NCBI GenBank assembly: GCA_036346225.1
Contig: JARFIW010000170.1
Span: 12,998,501 to 13,062,500 of the forward strand
DNA: 64,000 bases
Reading direction: 5' to 3'
Source: Platerodrilus igneus
Taxonomy: Eukaryota; Arthropoda; Insecta; Coleoptera; Lycidae
Shown piece after piece: positions 13,231 through 24,379 of the stretch. Under the pieces are notes generated by a model that ran no database searches, was not told the DNA's origin, and saw only the letters and a list, made by a program, of their open reading frames with translations. Made by a program: the position numbers and the translations under genes. The stretch's first letter is position 1; each line of letters opens with the position of its first letter.

Positions 13231-13739
13231 CTTATTGTCTGTGTACACGAATTTTTCCAATAAAATTCAAATCAGAGAGTATTTCCGTGTAAAAATATCA
13301 CAATCGTTAAAATATATAAATTACAACAGAGCACTTTTGGCATTAGCCATCTTCGATGGTACTATAACTAAACAAGTGAAAGTTATACATATTAAACGTT
13401 AACGATTATAGTTACTTACTGTCAAGTTATTTTAAAAAATGTATTCCATCAAACTAATTTAATAAATAGATAACATTAATCTGTTAAACTAATATCACAT
13501 AGAAAAAGACTAGTTAATAAATTGATTTTGCCAATAAATATGGATGACATCTTGCATGTATCGTTGCTGAAGTCAAAAAGGACAAATTGATATATTTCTG
13601 AAATGACAACTAATGCATACGATTCGAAATGTGGATCACCACAGTAAAATTAATGAAAGATAAATCATGTGTTTTGGTATTTTATAAGCCAATGGAGTTC
13701 CATCAATTTAGACGTTTGTATATTGGAATAAAAGTTTTT

Positions 13740-13950
13740 TTGCTAAGTGAAGGTATTAGCTCGCCGCTAATGATTTCAGATGACATGCACGACATACCCA
13801 GTGCAATGCTCATGTTTGTTCTTTTTTGTGATGCCATCTATCTTATGGAAGCGGTTGCTATCGAATTTTCTAGAACTTTGAATACGGGAATCGCAGAAGC
13901 ATCGATTTCTGCTTGGTTTAGCATTTGTTTATTATGCGCTATTTTTACTA
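13740..13950 (+). repeat. Diverged relative of the 10.6 kb tRNA-like repeat
   Basis: It shares TAGCTC.(A/C)GCGCTAATGATTTC.GAT with 10654-10680 and further CATCTAT.TTATG..A spacing downstream. The 111-residue ORF over it (13629-13964) is therefore treated as repeat-derived and not as an exon. Confidence 0.45.
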
Positions 13951-13964
13951 AACGTGCAATTTAG

Positions 13965-14785
13965 GACGCTTTGTGCTTTTACCAGTGTTTTAATTTAATT
14001 TTTATTTTATTTTAGTTGCTTTTCTATTACATGCATATTTGTAAACGTCAGATACGTTATAAACGTAAAAAAACACAAGTATAAAATTTCATTTTTAACT
14101 ATAATTCGATCTGATTTATATGAATATATTTGATTTAAGTGTTTTTGTTTTCATTTTTGCTTTTAAAAATTTATTATGGCCAAAATGGGCGACATCTAAC
14201 ATGAGGCGGTTGTTACAGGAAGCTCTAAGTGCTATAACTTATGGTTAATCCAGTACCTGGAGAAGGTTGTTTTGAACACCTAGCATGAGATCACGAAAGA
14301 GCTTCCCAAGTGAAAGAGTTCTCTGGGCAAAAGAGCTCTCCTGGCGAATGAACTCACTAAGCGAAAAAGCTTTATGTGTGAAAACAATAAGTTCCACAAG
14401 AACTGAAAACCAATACTAGTCATACGTATAGATTAAAACAAACCAAATGTACTAAATATTAGAACGATCAATTAGATTTATATCAACAATTTCATATTAT
14501 TTCACACCTGCTTAATGCTAAAATAATTAATGAAATATGAAAAAGGCCGTCTTATTTATTGAATACAACTGTATCTAACTTATTTTCAAATTTAACTGAA
14601 CTTTATCTTTTATTGTTTAGAAAAGACGAGCTAATGAATGCTAAATTTTTAATGATTTTAAATTGGAAGCCGGTATATTTTTCCGATGTGTTGAATGCAA
14701 CCGTTTATCCAATGATATGTTTTTTTGTTTCTCTAAGAATCAAATTTATGATAAAAAATACATTTACTTTTATTTTTTTTTTCAG
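13965..14785. other. End of hydrolase intron
   Basis: AT-rich intron sequence ending in a long pyrimidine tract and CAG at 14783-14785. No other feature is seen. Confidence 0.5.
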
Positions 14786-14940
14786 AAATGAGCGAGAGTT
14801 TAGGAGAAGCCTTTGAACATTGTGTAACGGTAATTCATCCAGGTAAACACTATTTTCCAGCTAGTTCTGCCCAAAAAGAAATTTACCAAAGATTTTTTAA
14901 AGAACAGTTTTTACAGACGTATGAAGTTAAGACCGTTTAA
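14786..14940 (+). CDS. OVCA2-like serine hydrolase, last exon
   Basis: The terminal exon follows a strong acceptor (T-rich tract then TTCAG) and completes the codon split at 5364. It encodes 50 residues after the split Glu, starting MSESLGEAFEHC, and ends with TAA at 14938-14940. The HPGKHYFPASS motif contains the catalytic His expected after the GETD acid motif in the OVCA2/FSH1 family, and the spacing between the two (about 25-30 residues) is normal. The reading frame is intact with correct splice phases at both exons, so the gene is probably functional despite a 9.4 kb TE-rich intron. The ZIP gene begins 243 bp downstream on the same strand. Confidence 0.85.
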
Positions 14941-14959
14941 ATTAATTGTGTACATATCT

Positions 14960-14965
14960 AATAAA
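14960..14965 (+). terminator. Poly(A) signal of the hydrolase gene
   Basis: AATAAA starts 20 bp after the stop codon. It would give a very short 3' UTR and leave about 200 bp before the ZIP start codon. Confidence 0.7.
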
Positions 14966-15183
14966 AGAAAGTTCCTTATAGCTATTTGTGTGAATCAGTA
15001 GGTTATTGGTAATACATAGATAATTCTTATCAAGGCGATAACCCACTTTATCTATTATAAATTTAGAATCTTTTCTAGTAATTCAAAATGTATATAAGCA
15101 AACATCTTGCATAATTTATTGTAAACTATGATAGATCGTAAGTAGTTCATTTAAAGTTTGTGAAGTGCTAGGTTAAAATAACA
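14966..15183 (+). promoter_or_regulatory. Intergenic gap with likely ZIP promoter and 5' UTR
   Basis: The short AT-rich gap between the hydrolase poly(A) signal and the ZIP ATG. No clear TATA box is chosen. An upstream non-coding first exon outside this gap cannot be excluded. Confidence 0.4.
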
Positions 15184-15888
15184 ATGGAATCGTTTGAAAC
15201 GAAATTAATGGCTATGATTGTATTAGGCTTGAGTAGCATGTTTATGGGACTATTGCCAAGATGGTTTTCTGCTAATGGACGTCAACATTGGCCTTTGTGC
15301 CTTTCGTTATTAATTTGTTTTGGTGGTGGTGTTTTAATGGCAACTTCTTTAATTCATATGTTGCCAGAAACACGTCAAATGCTACGCTCTCACCAGGAGT
15401 ATGCAGAGTTCATTTTATGTGCCGGTTTCTTTCTTGTATATATCATAGATGAAATGGTTCACTTCTTTTATAGTGAATCTCATGATCATACAAATCACAA
15501 TCATAATCATACACATCACGATCATAATCATACACATCGCAATCATAATCATACACATCACAATCATAGTCATACTGCAGATGCTACAAAAAGAAGACAT
15601 TCAACGAATTATCAAGAACCTCCACCTAACTATGGTTCAACTGAGAGTCGACCACTGTTATACAGGGAACCTAGTAGATCATTTCCGTATAATCCTAATT
15701 ATTCGGGAGTATTATTGATGCAAGATCAACATTTATATAATGAACTACCACCTTCTCAATTATGCCATGTTGGACATCAGGAACCTTGTCACGTTTCACC
15801 TATAAGTAACATGGGCCTTTTGTTGGCATTATCGGTCCATGCAGTTTTGGAAGGATTGACAGTTGGATTACAGACACACAAATCTCAG
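15184..15888 (+). CDS. SLC39A1/2/3-like: ZIP metal-ion transporter, exon 1 (SLC39A1/2/3-like)
   Basis: Exon 1 encodes residues 1-235 of a ZIP family transporter, which would move Zn2+ or a related divalent metal into the cytosol. It begins at ATG in AACAATGG and ends CAG before GTATGT, phase 0. Membrane segments predicted by eye are TM1 about 7-27, TM2 37-60, TM3 73-95 and TM4 208-229. TM2 contains GGGVLMATSLIHMLPE. The long cytosolic loop between TM3 and TM4 has a His/Asn/Thr-rich repeat at residues 100-130, as expected for metal-sensing loops in ZIPs. TM4 carries the metal-site motif HAVLEG (219-224). The start gives a normal N-terminus for the ZIP1-3 group. The exact orthologue is not decided. 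Confidence 0.93.
15490..15575 (+). repeat. In-frame repeat coding the His-rich loop
   Basis: Near-tandem copies of an about 21-30 bp unit built on CATACACATCACAATCATAAT. It encodes alternating His-Asn/Asp-His-Thr and lies in ZIP residues 103-130. Such repeats are prone to length change. The other-frame ORFs here (Ile-rich + strand, Met/Ile-rich - strand) are shadows. Confidence 0.85.
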
Positions 15889-16295
15889 GTATGTTTATTT
15901 AACTTGTGTTGCTGTAATATCTAATACAAATCTTGTCTGCCAAAACTTGTCAGTAAAATTAGCCCATTGTAGATTATTGAATAAATAGATCCAAAGTGTG
16001 ATCTTATTCTAACTTCTTATATTATACTGAAGCTTTTTTAAATCAATTTTTATTATTTAAATGATATGCAATTTATTTCCTTTAGTTGTAATCTCGTATG
16101 ACAAGACATGTGATCATGATATTTCCTTGAAATTTATTTAAGTGTAGATGTTGCACATACGATATTTATATTTGTTTTAGATAACATGATGTTTTTGGAT
16201 AGTTCAAAACTGCATAGCTATAAAATATAAATCCACCTAAACTATCTCTTCTGGGTAAAATGTGCCATATGTGAATAAATTTTGATTTGCCCTGA
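15889..16295. other. Start of ZIP intron 1
   Basis: AT-rich intron sequence after the GTATGT donor. No feature recognised. Confidence 0.5.
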
Positions 16296-16460
16296 AGGGA
16301 GGGGGTAGCAATATAGGGGCGTGTCGACTAATTGCAGTAGCGCAGGAGGGGGTTTCTAGGAAAAATGAGAAAAAATTAAGAAATACAAAAATAATAAAGA
16401 ACAGGGGTGATATACAAACAAAACTACATTACATTAGCCCTTACCCCGAAAGACTTACTT
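16296..16460 (+). repeat. Interspersed repeat R2, copy 1
   Basis: Shares a core of about 45-60 bp with 19856-20040 and 61700-61830: GGG.(C/G).(C/G)GTCGACTAATTGCAGT-like, then GCGGAGT/GGGTTCCTA.GGAA, then an A-rich stretch. It is non-coding, class unknown. Confidence 0.5.
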
Positions 16461-16641
16461 TGTCAAAATCAAGGGGCATCAACGATCTATCACAGCAATG
16501 CTTTTTGGATATTATATTTACATGGAGGACGGTTATTCTGCATAAATCTCTCTTGATTCAGTATACTATATTATTACCTCGTATTTACTTTGCTCAAAAA
16601 CACCTTAAAACACTTTAATTCCATCATAATTAAAGAAACTT

Positions 16642-17178
16642 TCTTGCGGTTTCCCGCATTTCATATTATTGCGCAATCATTAATATAAAGTGATTACGCG
16701 GCAAATTGTATCAAATACCAAACACGTTTAAAAGTGATGCAATGATCAAATTTAGAATATAAATGATAGCAATGTACTCACTTAAATTGCACCTTACAGT
16801 TATATCCCAGGGCCATCTCATTGCTTTTGGGTGTGGGTGGGCTACGCCATCGTTGTTTCAAATTCCAAATTCGTCTATCCTCTTTTCACCTCGTACGTAG
16901 GTAGGACGAGAAGGATACAGGTAGAGGTACGATAAGGCAAGATAAGATACAGGAACCTACATCCTAAAAAGAGAAAAGACAGACACGCAACACCGGTAGA
17001 TGTTATTAGCTTCAGATCTCGTAGCTTAATGACGTCATATCACACCGTTCACACTTGCATCATTCACACCGCACAGGTGCGACTCGGAGACGATGGAAAT
17101 TGACTAGTTTATTTGAAAATATTTGCGGGAATTTATTCACATATTCAACAATGCACATTGCCAATTTTGACTGTAACA
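16642..17178 (-). repeat. Solo LTR, member 2
   Basis: The - strand begins TGTTACAGTCAAAATTGG at 17178 and follows the landmark order of the other members: a GTGCGACTC..GACGATGG block, a CTTTTCTCTTTTTAGGATG region, a GTGAGTA donor-like site (complement at 16778-16784), a TTTTAAACGTGTTTGG-like region and a TTGCGCAATAATA end. The left boundary at 16642 assumes a 4-bp ACTT duplication (16638-16641 and 17179-17182). It is less certain because the terminal TG is not intact. Antisense in ZIP intron 1. Confidence 0.65.
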
Positions 17179-17193
17179 ACTTCTCAAAATAAA

Positions 17194-17429
17194 TACTCCC
17201 TGTATGTTTGTTGTGGTTTGTTTAGCATTCTTCTTAATCTTCTTTGGGAATGAAACCACTCATAGTTTTTAAAATCTATTTTATTTACGTTTCGATCCAT
17301 GACCTAGGATCGTTGTCAAAATAATAAAATTATTATTTTGACAACGATCTTAGGTCATGGATCGAAACGTAAATAAAATAGATTTTAAAAACTATGAGTG
17401 GTTTCATTCCCAAAGAAGATTAAGAAGAA
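17194..17429. mobile_element. Palindromic insertion with 13-bp target duplication
   Basis: Two 100-bp arms (17227-17326 and 17331-17430) are reverse complements with one mismatch, separated by 4 bp. The direct repeat TTCTCAAAATAAA flanks the insertion (17181-17193 and 17430-17442), as expected for target-site duplication. The right arm reads GATCGAAACGTAAATAAAAT, a sequence style I associate with Penelope-like element ends. No coding capacity. It lies just beyond solo LTR member 2. Confidence 0.75.
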
Positions 17430-17442
17430 TTCTCAAAATAAA

Positions 17443-18599
17443 ATGCTTCTTCCAAATAAGATTCCATCACTGGGGTAGTTGTATATCATTTGCAATTAAC
17501 AGACTTTACCTAGTTCGTAAATGAATTCAAATACAAATTTACTTTTCTATTAAAAACAATTTCTAAACCGCAAATCTGACCAGGTATTGCTAAAAGAAAA
17601 ATATCCTTAAAAGACCTTAAATCTAAGCTCTCAACAAAACTATTCACCACTGCATTTTCCTTGTTTCTAATATTCAATTAAATGACATTAAATGCCTTTA
17701 ATAGCAACACCGAAAACAGTTAAATACAAGCTTTTCATAATCTGTTCACTGTTTTTCCAAAATACTTTAGTATCAATACCTACGTATTTCTTAATATTTT
17801 AAACTAATAACACTATGCTTAAATTTAATCAGCACTTGTTCTTTTGGTAAATTCTTAATCAATAAAAAAAAAATCACTTATGTTCAATTAATGTCCTGTC
17901 TTAAAATATCAACCATGTTTGCCTTCAAAACTCGTATAAATTATAAAGAGCACAAACAAGCCTATAATATTACTTAACAGTTTGATTCACCTGTTATAAG
18001 GTTTAGAATATCCAGACCACACCAGTGTTTAATTTCAGCTAACCAACTATCTTAACTATCTCTTAGCTATCTATGCAGGTAGCCTTTTTCTTACAACATA
18101 CGTTTTCAAAATTCCCCACATGCAAAAATATTTCTTGCCAGAACTACACGTGGCATTTAGAAAAAAGCTCGTGCACTATTTCAAATTTTCTCTCAAGGAG
18201 AAAGCCACATTACATCTTGGTGTTGGTTTTGTTCGATATACGTCTAACTAAACCTCAATTACACCCTCCACCACACGGTCACATCTGCCCTTTTCTAGTC
18301 GTGCGTATCTTTACATTTAGAAGTTGACGTATTACTGGTTCTCAAATAATTGATTATTCATTCTTTGTCGGATGTCTAACTCCAATATTTTTCCTACTCT
18401 ACTTCTTATGCTTACTTCTGGGATTTTTTGTCATTGCACAATCTGACTATTGAGTTTATGAAATGAAATGCGGAAAGTATGTGTCATTGTGTGATTTACT
18501 TAGGCTTTTTGTGTTTCTTTGTCTGCAGCAATATAAATGAATACATTGTAATGTATTGTATCAAAAGATTATATCATCTACAATTTAATATCTGTTAAT
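17443..18599. other. ZIP intron 1, no gene
   Basis: AT-rich, nothing recognised. The 84-residue ORF at 18073-18327 has no family features that I recognise. Confidence 0.4.
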
Positions 18600-19015
18600 T
18601 TTCCATAGTTAGTGTGTGGATTTTTACAGTGTGTCTGTGGTTTTCTTTATCTCTATTAGAACTATGTTACATTACATGGAATTTATTTAACCGAATTTCT
18701 AAAAGCTGATATTAGGGGTACATATTAATAAAGTCGTTGTTATTTACTTAATAATTCTGAAAGCTTTCTTTACAAAATGACATGCTTCCATTAGCAAAGT
18801 TTACAGTTATAATTGTGTTTATATTTTTGTGGCTGAAAATAATTTCCAATCTTGAGTGCTGAATTCCAATATATATTTAACAGAAATAAAATGTTTATAT
18901 TTGTGGTTTTAAGTTTATGATTTAAACAAAACTACCGATTTTTCTGCTACGTCTTATTTTTAAATACTTATACATGAAATTAAATTTATACAGGGTGCTC
19001 CAATAATAAGTTTGA
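18600..19015. repeat. Interspersed repeat R1, copy 2
   Basis: Counterpart of 9245-9640 (see there). Its right end TACAGGGTGCTCCAATAATAAG is better preserved than in copy 1. Confidence 0.55.
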
Positions 19016-19855
19016 CTATTCAAGATTAATTCCTCTTTATCCATTTAATTTTTATGTTTAGCGTAACGCAATGCCTTACACATCCAAACAAACGCCTGCT
19101 CTGTTAGAATTTAGATAGTGTTTCATTGTTCTATAGGCTACAAGAATTTCATCTTGCTTGCGACAAGAGGTTAGTCGTATTATATGGTGCATTTGAAGCA
19201 ACACTATAGGTTACGTCAATTCCAGTTTGTTGAGTCTCACATTTGATCCAAGTGAACAGACTCTGTACTGTATGAATTATGTTCTTATTTTGTTTTTAGA
19301 CATATCTTGTATTTCCAAGTTATTCAAATGTGATTACAACTATAGTTCCTTGATGCACAGGGAGGGGTCAGTAGTGTGTTTTAGTTCAACGTTTTCAGAC
19401 TAAAGTCTCAAATTCGTTAATTTTAGCTGACATTTTAGAAAGTGTACCTTCAAAATTACTAATTTTATTTGCCTTAGAATTCAGTAGAATGAAACATCAT
19501 ATTTATTGTTCAATGATTTGACAACTTGTTGAATATCCTGCAGCATTTGCATCATTGAAGTCGAGTCTGCTGTATTGTCCTCTTGTTTGTCAATAAGGAC
19601 AGTACTATTTAGTGCAATTTTCTTCTTGTAATTAGTGCATGGCCGTGGAATATCATCGGGAAGAAACAAAGTTAAAAATTGTGGTTAGATTAACACTTTT
19701 CGTGTGAAAATAAAACCTGCAATTATCAGCACATTGTAATCCTGGTATCTTATTACTTATTCATTTAGAACAAAGAGAACAGTGTTTAAACATTACTGTA
19801 AATCAACACAAGCTGTTATGGGTAAACTGAGCATTATGTTAATAAATTTTTATTT
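19016..19855. other. ZIP intron 1, no gene
   Basis: AT-rich. A 62-residue - strand ORF (19481-19669) is not recognised. Confidence 0.4.
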
Positions 19856-20040
19856 GTCGTGAAAGGACAGGGATCCCGTAACAATACAAGGGCACGTCGC
19901 CTAACTGCAGTGATGCGGAAGTGGATTCCTGTGGAAGAAATTATAAAGAACAGTAGAAAAATTTGAAATGAAAATAATAAACAAAAGAATTGATAACTAA
20001 CATTGCTAAAATACAGCTAAGTAAACAACAAAGAAACAAA
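19856..20040 (+). repeat. Interspersed repeat R2, copy 2
   Basis: Core GGGCACGTCGCCTAACTGCAGTGATGCGG followed by an A-rich tail; see 16296-16460. Confidence 0.5.
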
Positions 20041-20579
20041 AACACAAAAAGAAACAAAACCAAAACATACGAACAACTAATCAGGATGGTGTTTAAGATA
20101 CATACACCTTTAGACATGCCAGTCGAATCGTAAAGTTCTTATGTCGAATAAGAGACCCTTTTACGAATAATAAAAGGGCCAACTTAAGAGCTAACTTCGC
20201 GTTGCAATGTCTTTCTCTACACAAAATACCAACTTCAAAATCTGTAGGACGTTTACATAAATCATACCGAAGCTTGCTACGATCATACGCCACAGTATTA
20301 GAATACATCCTCATAAATTTTCTACATTACTACGAGATTACTATGAGATCAGCAAAATCAAGATCATGTAAATCATTAATGTAATCAGTTACAACGGGAT
20401 TTCCTTCAAGATTCATCCCAGGACCAAAATTAGCCGATAACCTCATGAATAACAGTACGCATGATGCAAGCTACTTTGGAGAGTTAGCAGTCCCAATCCT
20501 TGTGGACGATAGCATTTAAATTAAAAACAAAAAATAATACTTGAGAACACATTACATGAATTATTTAAGAAGAATAATG

Positions 20580-22518
20580 CCATCCAGAATGATATAAAAT
20601 CCTATACTTCATTAAGAAATGAAATCAAAAGAATCACTAGGACATCTTTTAGTGATTACAATAGAAATGTTGAGGAAAATATCTCTTAACAACCTCAAAC
20701 TTTCTGGAAATATGTGAAATTGCGCAGAAATAAACATGACATACCAATTGAGGTTAAATTTAAAGGCATTGAATTAACTACACAGGCTGATATTGCTAAT
20801 GCATTTGCTGATTTTTTCAGTCTGTATATACGGTCTCCAGCTCATTTACACAAAAACGTGAACATGATGGCAGCTACAATTTCACTACTGTCAAAGAAGA
20901 TAACGTCATAAAGGTTATTAATAGATTAAAGACTACATGAGCTACTGGACTGTACAATATCCCACCCTACATATTTAAGGGTTGCAAGGAGTATGCCAGT
21001 AAGCCCTTTGCGTACATATCACAGGAAAAGTTACCAAATTTTCTTAAATGAGGGAGAATAAGCCCAATATTCAAGAATGGAAACCATAACTCTGTTGCAA
21101 ACTATCGCTCTATATGCATCTTGAATACGGTAGCTAAAGTTTTTGAAATAATTATGTATTTGGATATATTAATGACATTTAAGAAAAATATTTCACCGCA
21201 ACATGTCTTTATTAGTGGTAAGTCTACTGGAACAAATTTATGCACTTTTTCTGAACATGCAGCAGAAGCAATACAAGCAGCCTACCAGTTGGATGTAATT
21301 TACACTGACTGCACTCGTGCTTTTGACAGAGTTGATCATGGAATTCTACTGCATAAGCTAATAAACATGGGACTAACACATAAGACTTGCAAGTTAGTGG
21401 AATCTTACCTTAAAGATAGACACTATATTGTGCGTATTGGGAGTGCCTGCTCAATATCCTACACCGCTACCTCAGGTGTTCCACAAGGAAGCAATCTGGG
21501 ACCCCCTGATGCTTATACTATATATGAATGATTTACCAAATAGTATCACACCATCACACTGTTTGATGTTTGCTGATGACTTTAAAATTTTTCTGACTAT
21601 TAAATGTGAACAACACTGTGAACTACTACAACAAACAAGACATGAATAGCATACGGATCTGGTGTCAAAATAACGGAATGAGGCTCAACATAAAAAATGT
21701 GCTGTCATGACTCTGACTAGGCGAAAGGCACCAGTATTTTATGTATACTCGTTAGGAAAGGTAGCTCTGGAGCTTGAATATACACATAAAGATCTCGGTG
21801 TCTACTACTACAAAGACCTCAAATTTAACATGCACTATACTCACTGCATAAACAAAGCACTAAAAGCACTAGAATTTATAATAAGAAACACACAATATTT
21901 CAACAAAGTACAAACACTAGTAACATTATTTGACACCATTGTGAGGCCTGACTAAGAATACTGCTCATTTGTTTGGGCACCGTAAGCAGCAATACATATT
22001 AATAATATACAAAATGTGCAAAAGCGATTTGTAAGGTTTCTTTATACCAGAGAACACATATGCTACCCTTATTTAATATGATACAATTGCCTGCTTAACA
22101 TGTATGAATGACATCGCTTGATCATAGACATAATATTGCTAGTGTCTCATTTATAGTATTCATAATACAGAACCTCAAGTACAGAGACTGTGGTTTTTTA
22201 AATAAGTTAAGTTTTAATGTACCCATACTCAGAATAAGAAACAATGACTTTGAAGTTTTTAATTATAGTCATTTTGAATGTGGGCCAACAAATGAAATGA
22301 TGCGCATCCCTAATATTTTGTACTAGCCACACAATTTAGATATATTTTCGGTAAAGCTTGCAGAAATTGGTAAGATAGATAAGGCTGTATTTCCATATTG
22401 ATAGTTTATAGAGTGATGTAACTACAACTAGGCCCCTCTTAGGAATAATCCACTCTTATTTGTAATTACCTACTAGGTGTTAATAAGAGAAAAATAAATA
22501 AATAAATAAATTATCTTC
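20580..22518 (+). mobile_element. Jockey/CR1-like LINE, 5'-truncated
   Basis: A LINE ORF2 remnant in the sense of the ZIP gene. A pre-RT block ends FWKYVKLRRNK (about 20580-20911). RT blocks follow with VIYTDCTRAFDRVDH (21121-21531), SGVPQGSNLGP and LMFADDFKIF (21428-21649). The post-RT region has EYCSFVWAP and QKRFVRFLY (21707-22330) in several frames. Stops and frameshifts break it. It ends in the A-rich tail AATAAATAAATAAATAAATT at 22495-22514, which marks the 3' end, so the insertion is 5'-truncated in usual LINE fashion. The next LINE begins directly after this tail. Confidence 0.85.
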
Positions 22519-23640
22519 AAAACTCAATAGGATTTACTTGAACATGATAATAAGCATAGATTTAGAAAAAGCATTTGATAGGGTTAATTGGATTGTTATG
22601 TTCAGGGTTTTGCAAAAAATAGGAATCTCTCATAGGGATAGAAAAATTATTTACAGTCTATATAAAAACCAAAGCGTAGTAATTAGATTTGATGAAATAG
22701 ATAAGGAAGCTAAGATTAGAAATGGTGTTAGGCAGGGTTGTATACTGTTTCCCTTGATTTTTAATGTTTATATTGAGGAAGCTTTAAACTTAGCCAGAGA
22801 GAGAAAAGAGATAGGTATTAGTGTACAGGGACAGAAAATAGACATGTTACGTTTTGCAGATGATATAGCCATTATAGCAGAGTCTAGAAAAGAGTTAGGA
22901 GAGTTTTTAAATATTTTAGATGAGATACTACGGAGTAACTATAGTATGAGAATTAACTCAGTAAAGACAAAGATAATGACAAGTGAGTTACAGCCTAGTT
23001 CTGAACCAAAATTAAAAATAGGTAATACCGAGTTAGAGGAGGTAGATGAATTTTGCTATTTAGGTAGTATAATTACAAAGGATGGATGTAGCAGAAGGGA
23101 TATAGTAGCTAGAATAGCTCAAGCTAGAAAAATGTTTTTAAAAAAGAAAAACTTACTAATAGCTAATAGTATTAGTTTAGATAATAGAAAAAGTTTCTTA
23201 AAGTCAAATGCGTATGGGCGTTCTACTATCTGGTAGTGAGACTTGGACAATTAAAGAAGTAGATAAGAAAAAGATAGAACCTTTTGAAACTTGGTGTTAT
23301 AGGAGAATGTTAAAGATTAGTTGGACAGATAGAGTAACAAACGAGAAAGTTTATAGAAGAATAGGTGAGGATCCCTGTATGTGGAAACAATTGAAGGTCA
23401 GGAGAGATAGAATGATAGGGCACCAGTTAAGACATGAGGGACTATTTAGTAAAGTCTTAGATTATAGACTACCAAATAAAAATAGAGTAGGAAGGCCTAG
23501 ACAAAGCTATATTAGTCAAATTATTAGAGATTTAGGTTGTGAAAGCTATGTAGACCTTTTTAGACTAGCTCAGAATAGAAAAGAATTTAGAGCTGCGTCA
23601 AACCGACTTTAAGTAAGTTCGAGAACAAAACAAAAAAAAA
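22519..23640 (+). mobile_element. RTE-like LINE, 5'-truncated
   Basis: It starts inside the RT domain, next to the A-rich tail of the preceding LINE. The first block (22538-23236) has SIDLEKAFDRVNW, VRQGCILFPL and the catalytic LRFADDIAII, and continues into FCYLGSIITKDG. A frameshift near 23210 leads to the C-terminal block (23208-23612) with MLKISWTDRV, RRDRMIGHQLRHEG and the RVGRPR motif. It ends in a poly-A/AAAT tail near 23640. It is the same general family as 42.4 kb but a different subfamily. It is nearly open with one frameshift, suggesting it is younger than the LINEs around it. Confidence 0.88.
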
Positions 23641-23654
23641 AAATCATTTAACTA

Positions 23655-23829
23655 AATGTCACCATGACATAACTCACAATTAGTTAGCGGTCTGGCATGT
23701 TGGTAGCGTTTCGTTGCTTAAGCCTTACCATAACATAATGTAATAAACGTCACCATGACATAACTCACAATTAGGTAGCGGTCTGGCATGTTGGCAGCGA
23801 TTCGTTGCTTAAGCCTTACCAAAACATAT
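23655..23829 (+). repeat. Two-copy 91-bp tandem repeat
   Basis: The block starting GTCACCATGACATAACTCAC occurs at 23658 and again at 23749, with few mismatches (T/G and G/C changes). It follows the LINE tail. Confidence 0.85.
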
Positions 23830-23959
23830 AATTTAACACTTTTCCTTTTTGAAGCGGATAACCAGGTTATATTTCATTTCCTTATAAATGGTAATCATGT
23901 AAACATGTTAGATTTCTTTAACAACCATCAGGTTGCTAATATCTATGTAGAGTCAGCTG

Positions 23960-24145
23960 GATAGGAAAAAGATAGAAGGATATAGGAAGACCTAGACCAA
24001 ACTATATTAGTCAAATTATTAGAAATTTAGGTTGTGAAGGGTATGTAGAGCTTTTTAGATTAGCACAGATTAGAAAAGAAGTTAGAGCTGCGTCAAACCG
24101 ACCTTAAGTAAGGTCGAAAACAAAATGATGATGATGATAATAAGC
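23960..24145 (+). mobile_element. RTE-like LINE 3' end fragment
   Basis: It encodes pieces of the same C-terminus as at 23.5 kb (QTILVKLLEI.GCEG-like region and EVRAASNRP) and ends GGTCGAAAACAAAATGATGATGATGATAATAAG. The GATGAT tail is typical of this LINE family here. Confidence 0.75.
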
Positions 24146-24379
24146 ATTACATATAACTTGAACTTTATACGATGATGGTAACTTCTGAAATTCTATAGAA
24201 CCAGAACACCATTATCGGTAAGTAAATATTGCTGAACACCAAATACTAAGATAATATTCTCTTCAAGACATTAAACAACAACAGAGGTTGTAGCTGAATG
24301 CAATGGGAAAAATATCACATATTTCATAAAGCAATTGGTAACTAACAGAATATAAAAATAACACTAGAAGAACAGAGTG

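Noticed and set aside
13629..13964. 111-residue ORF with a peptidase-like run (SEGISSPLMISDDMHD)
   Set aside because: Its DNA aligns with the tRNA-like repeat at 10.6 kb, and no splice-supported exon structure or HxxEH-type motif is present.
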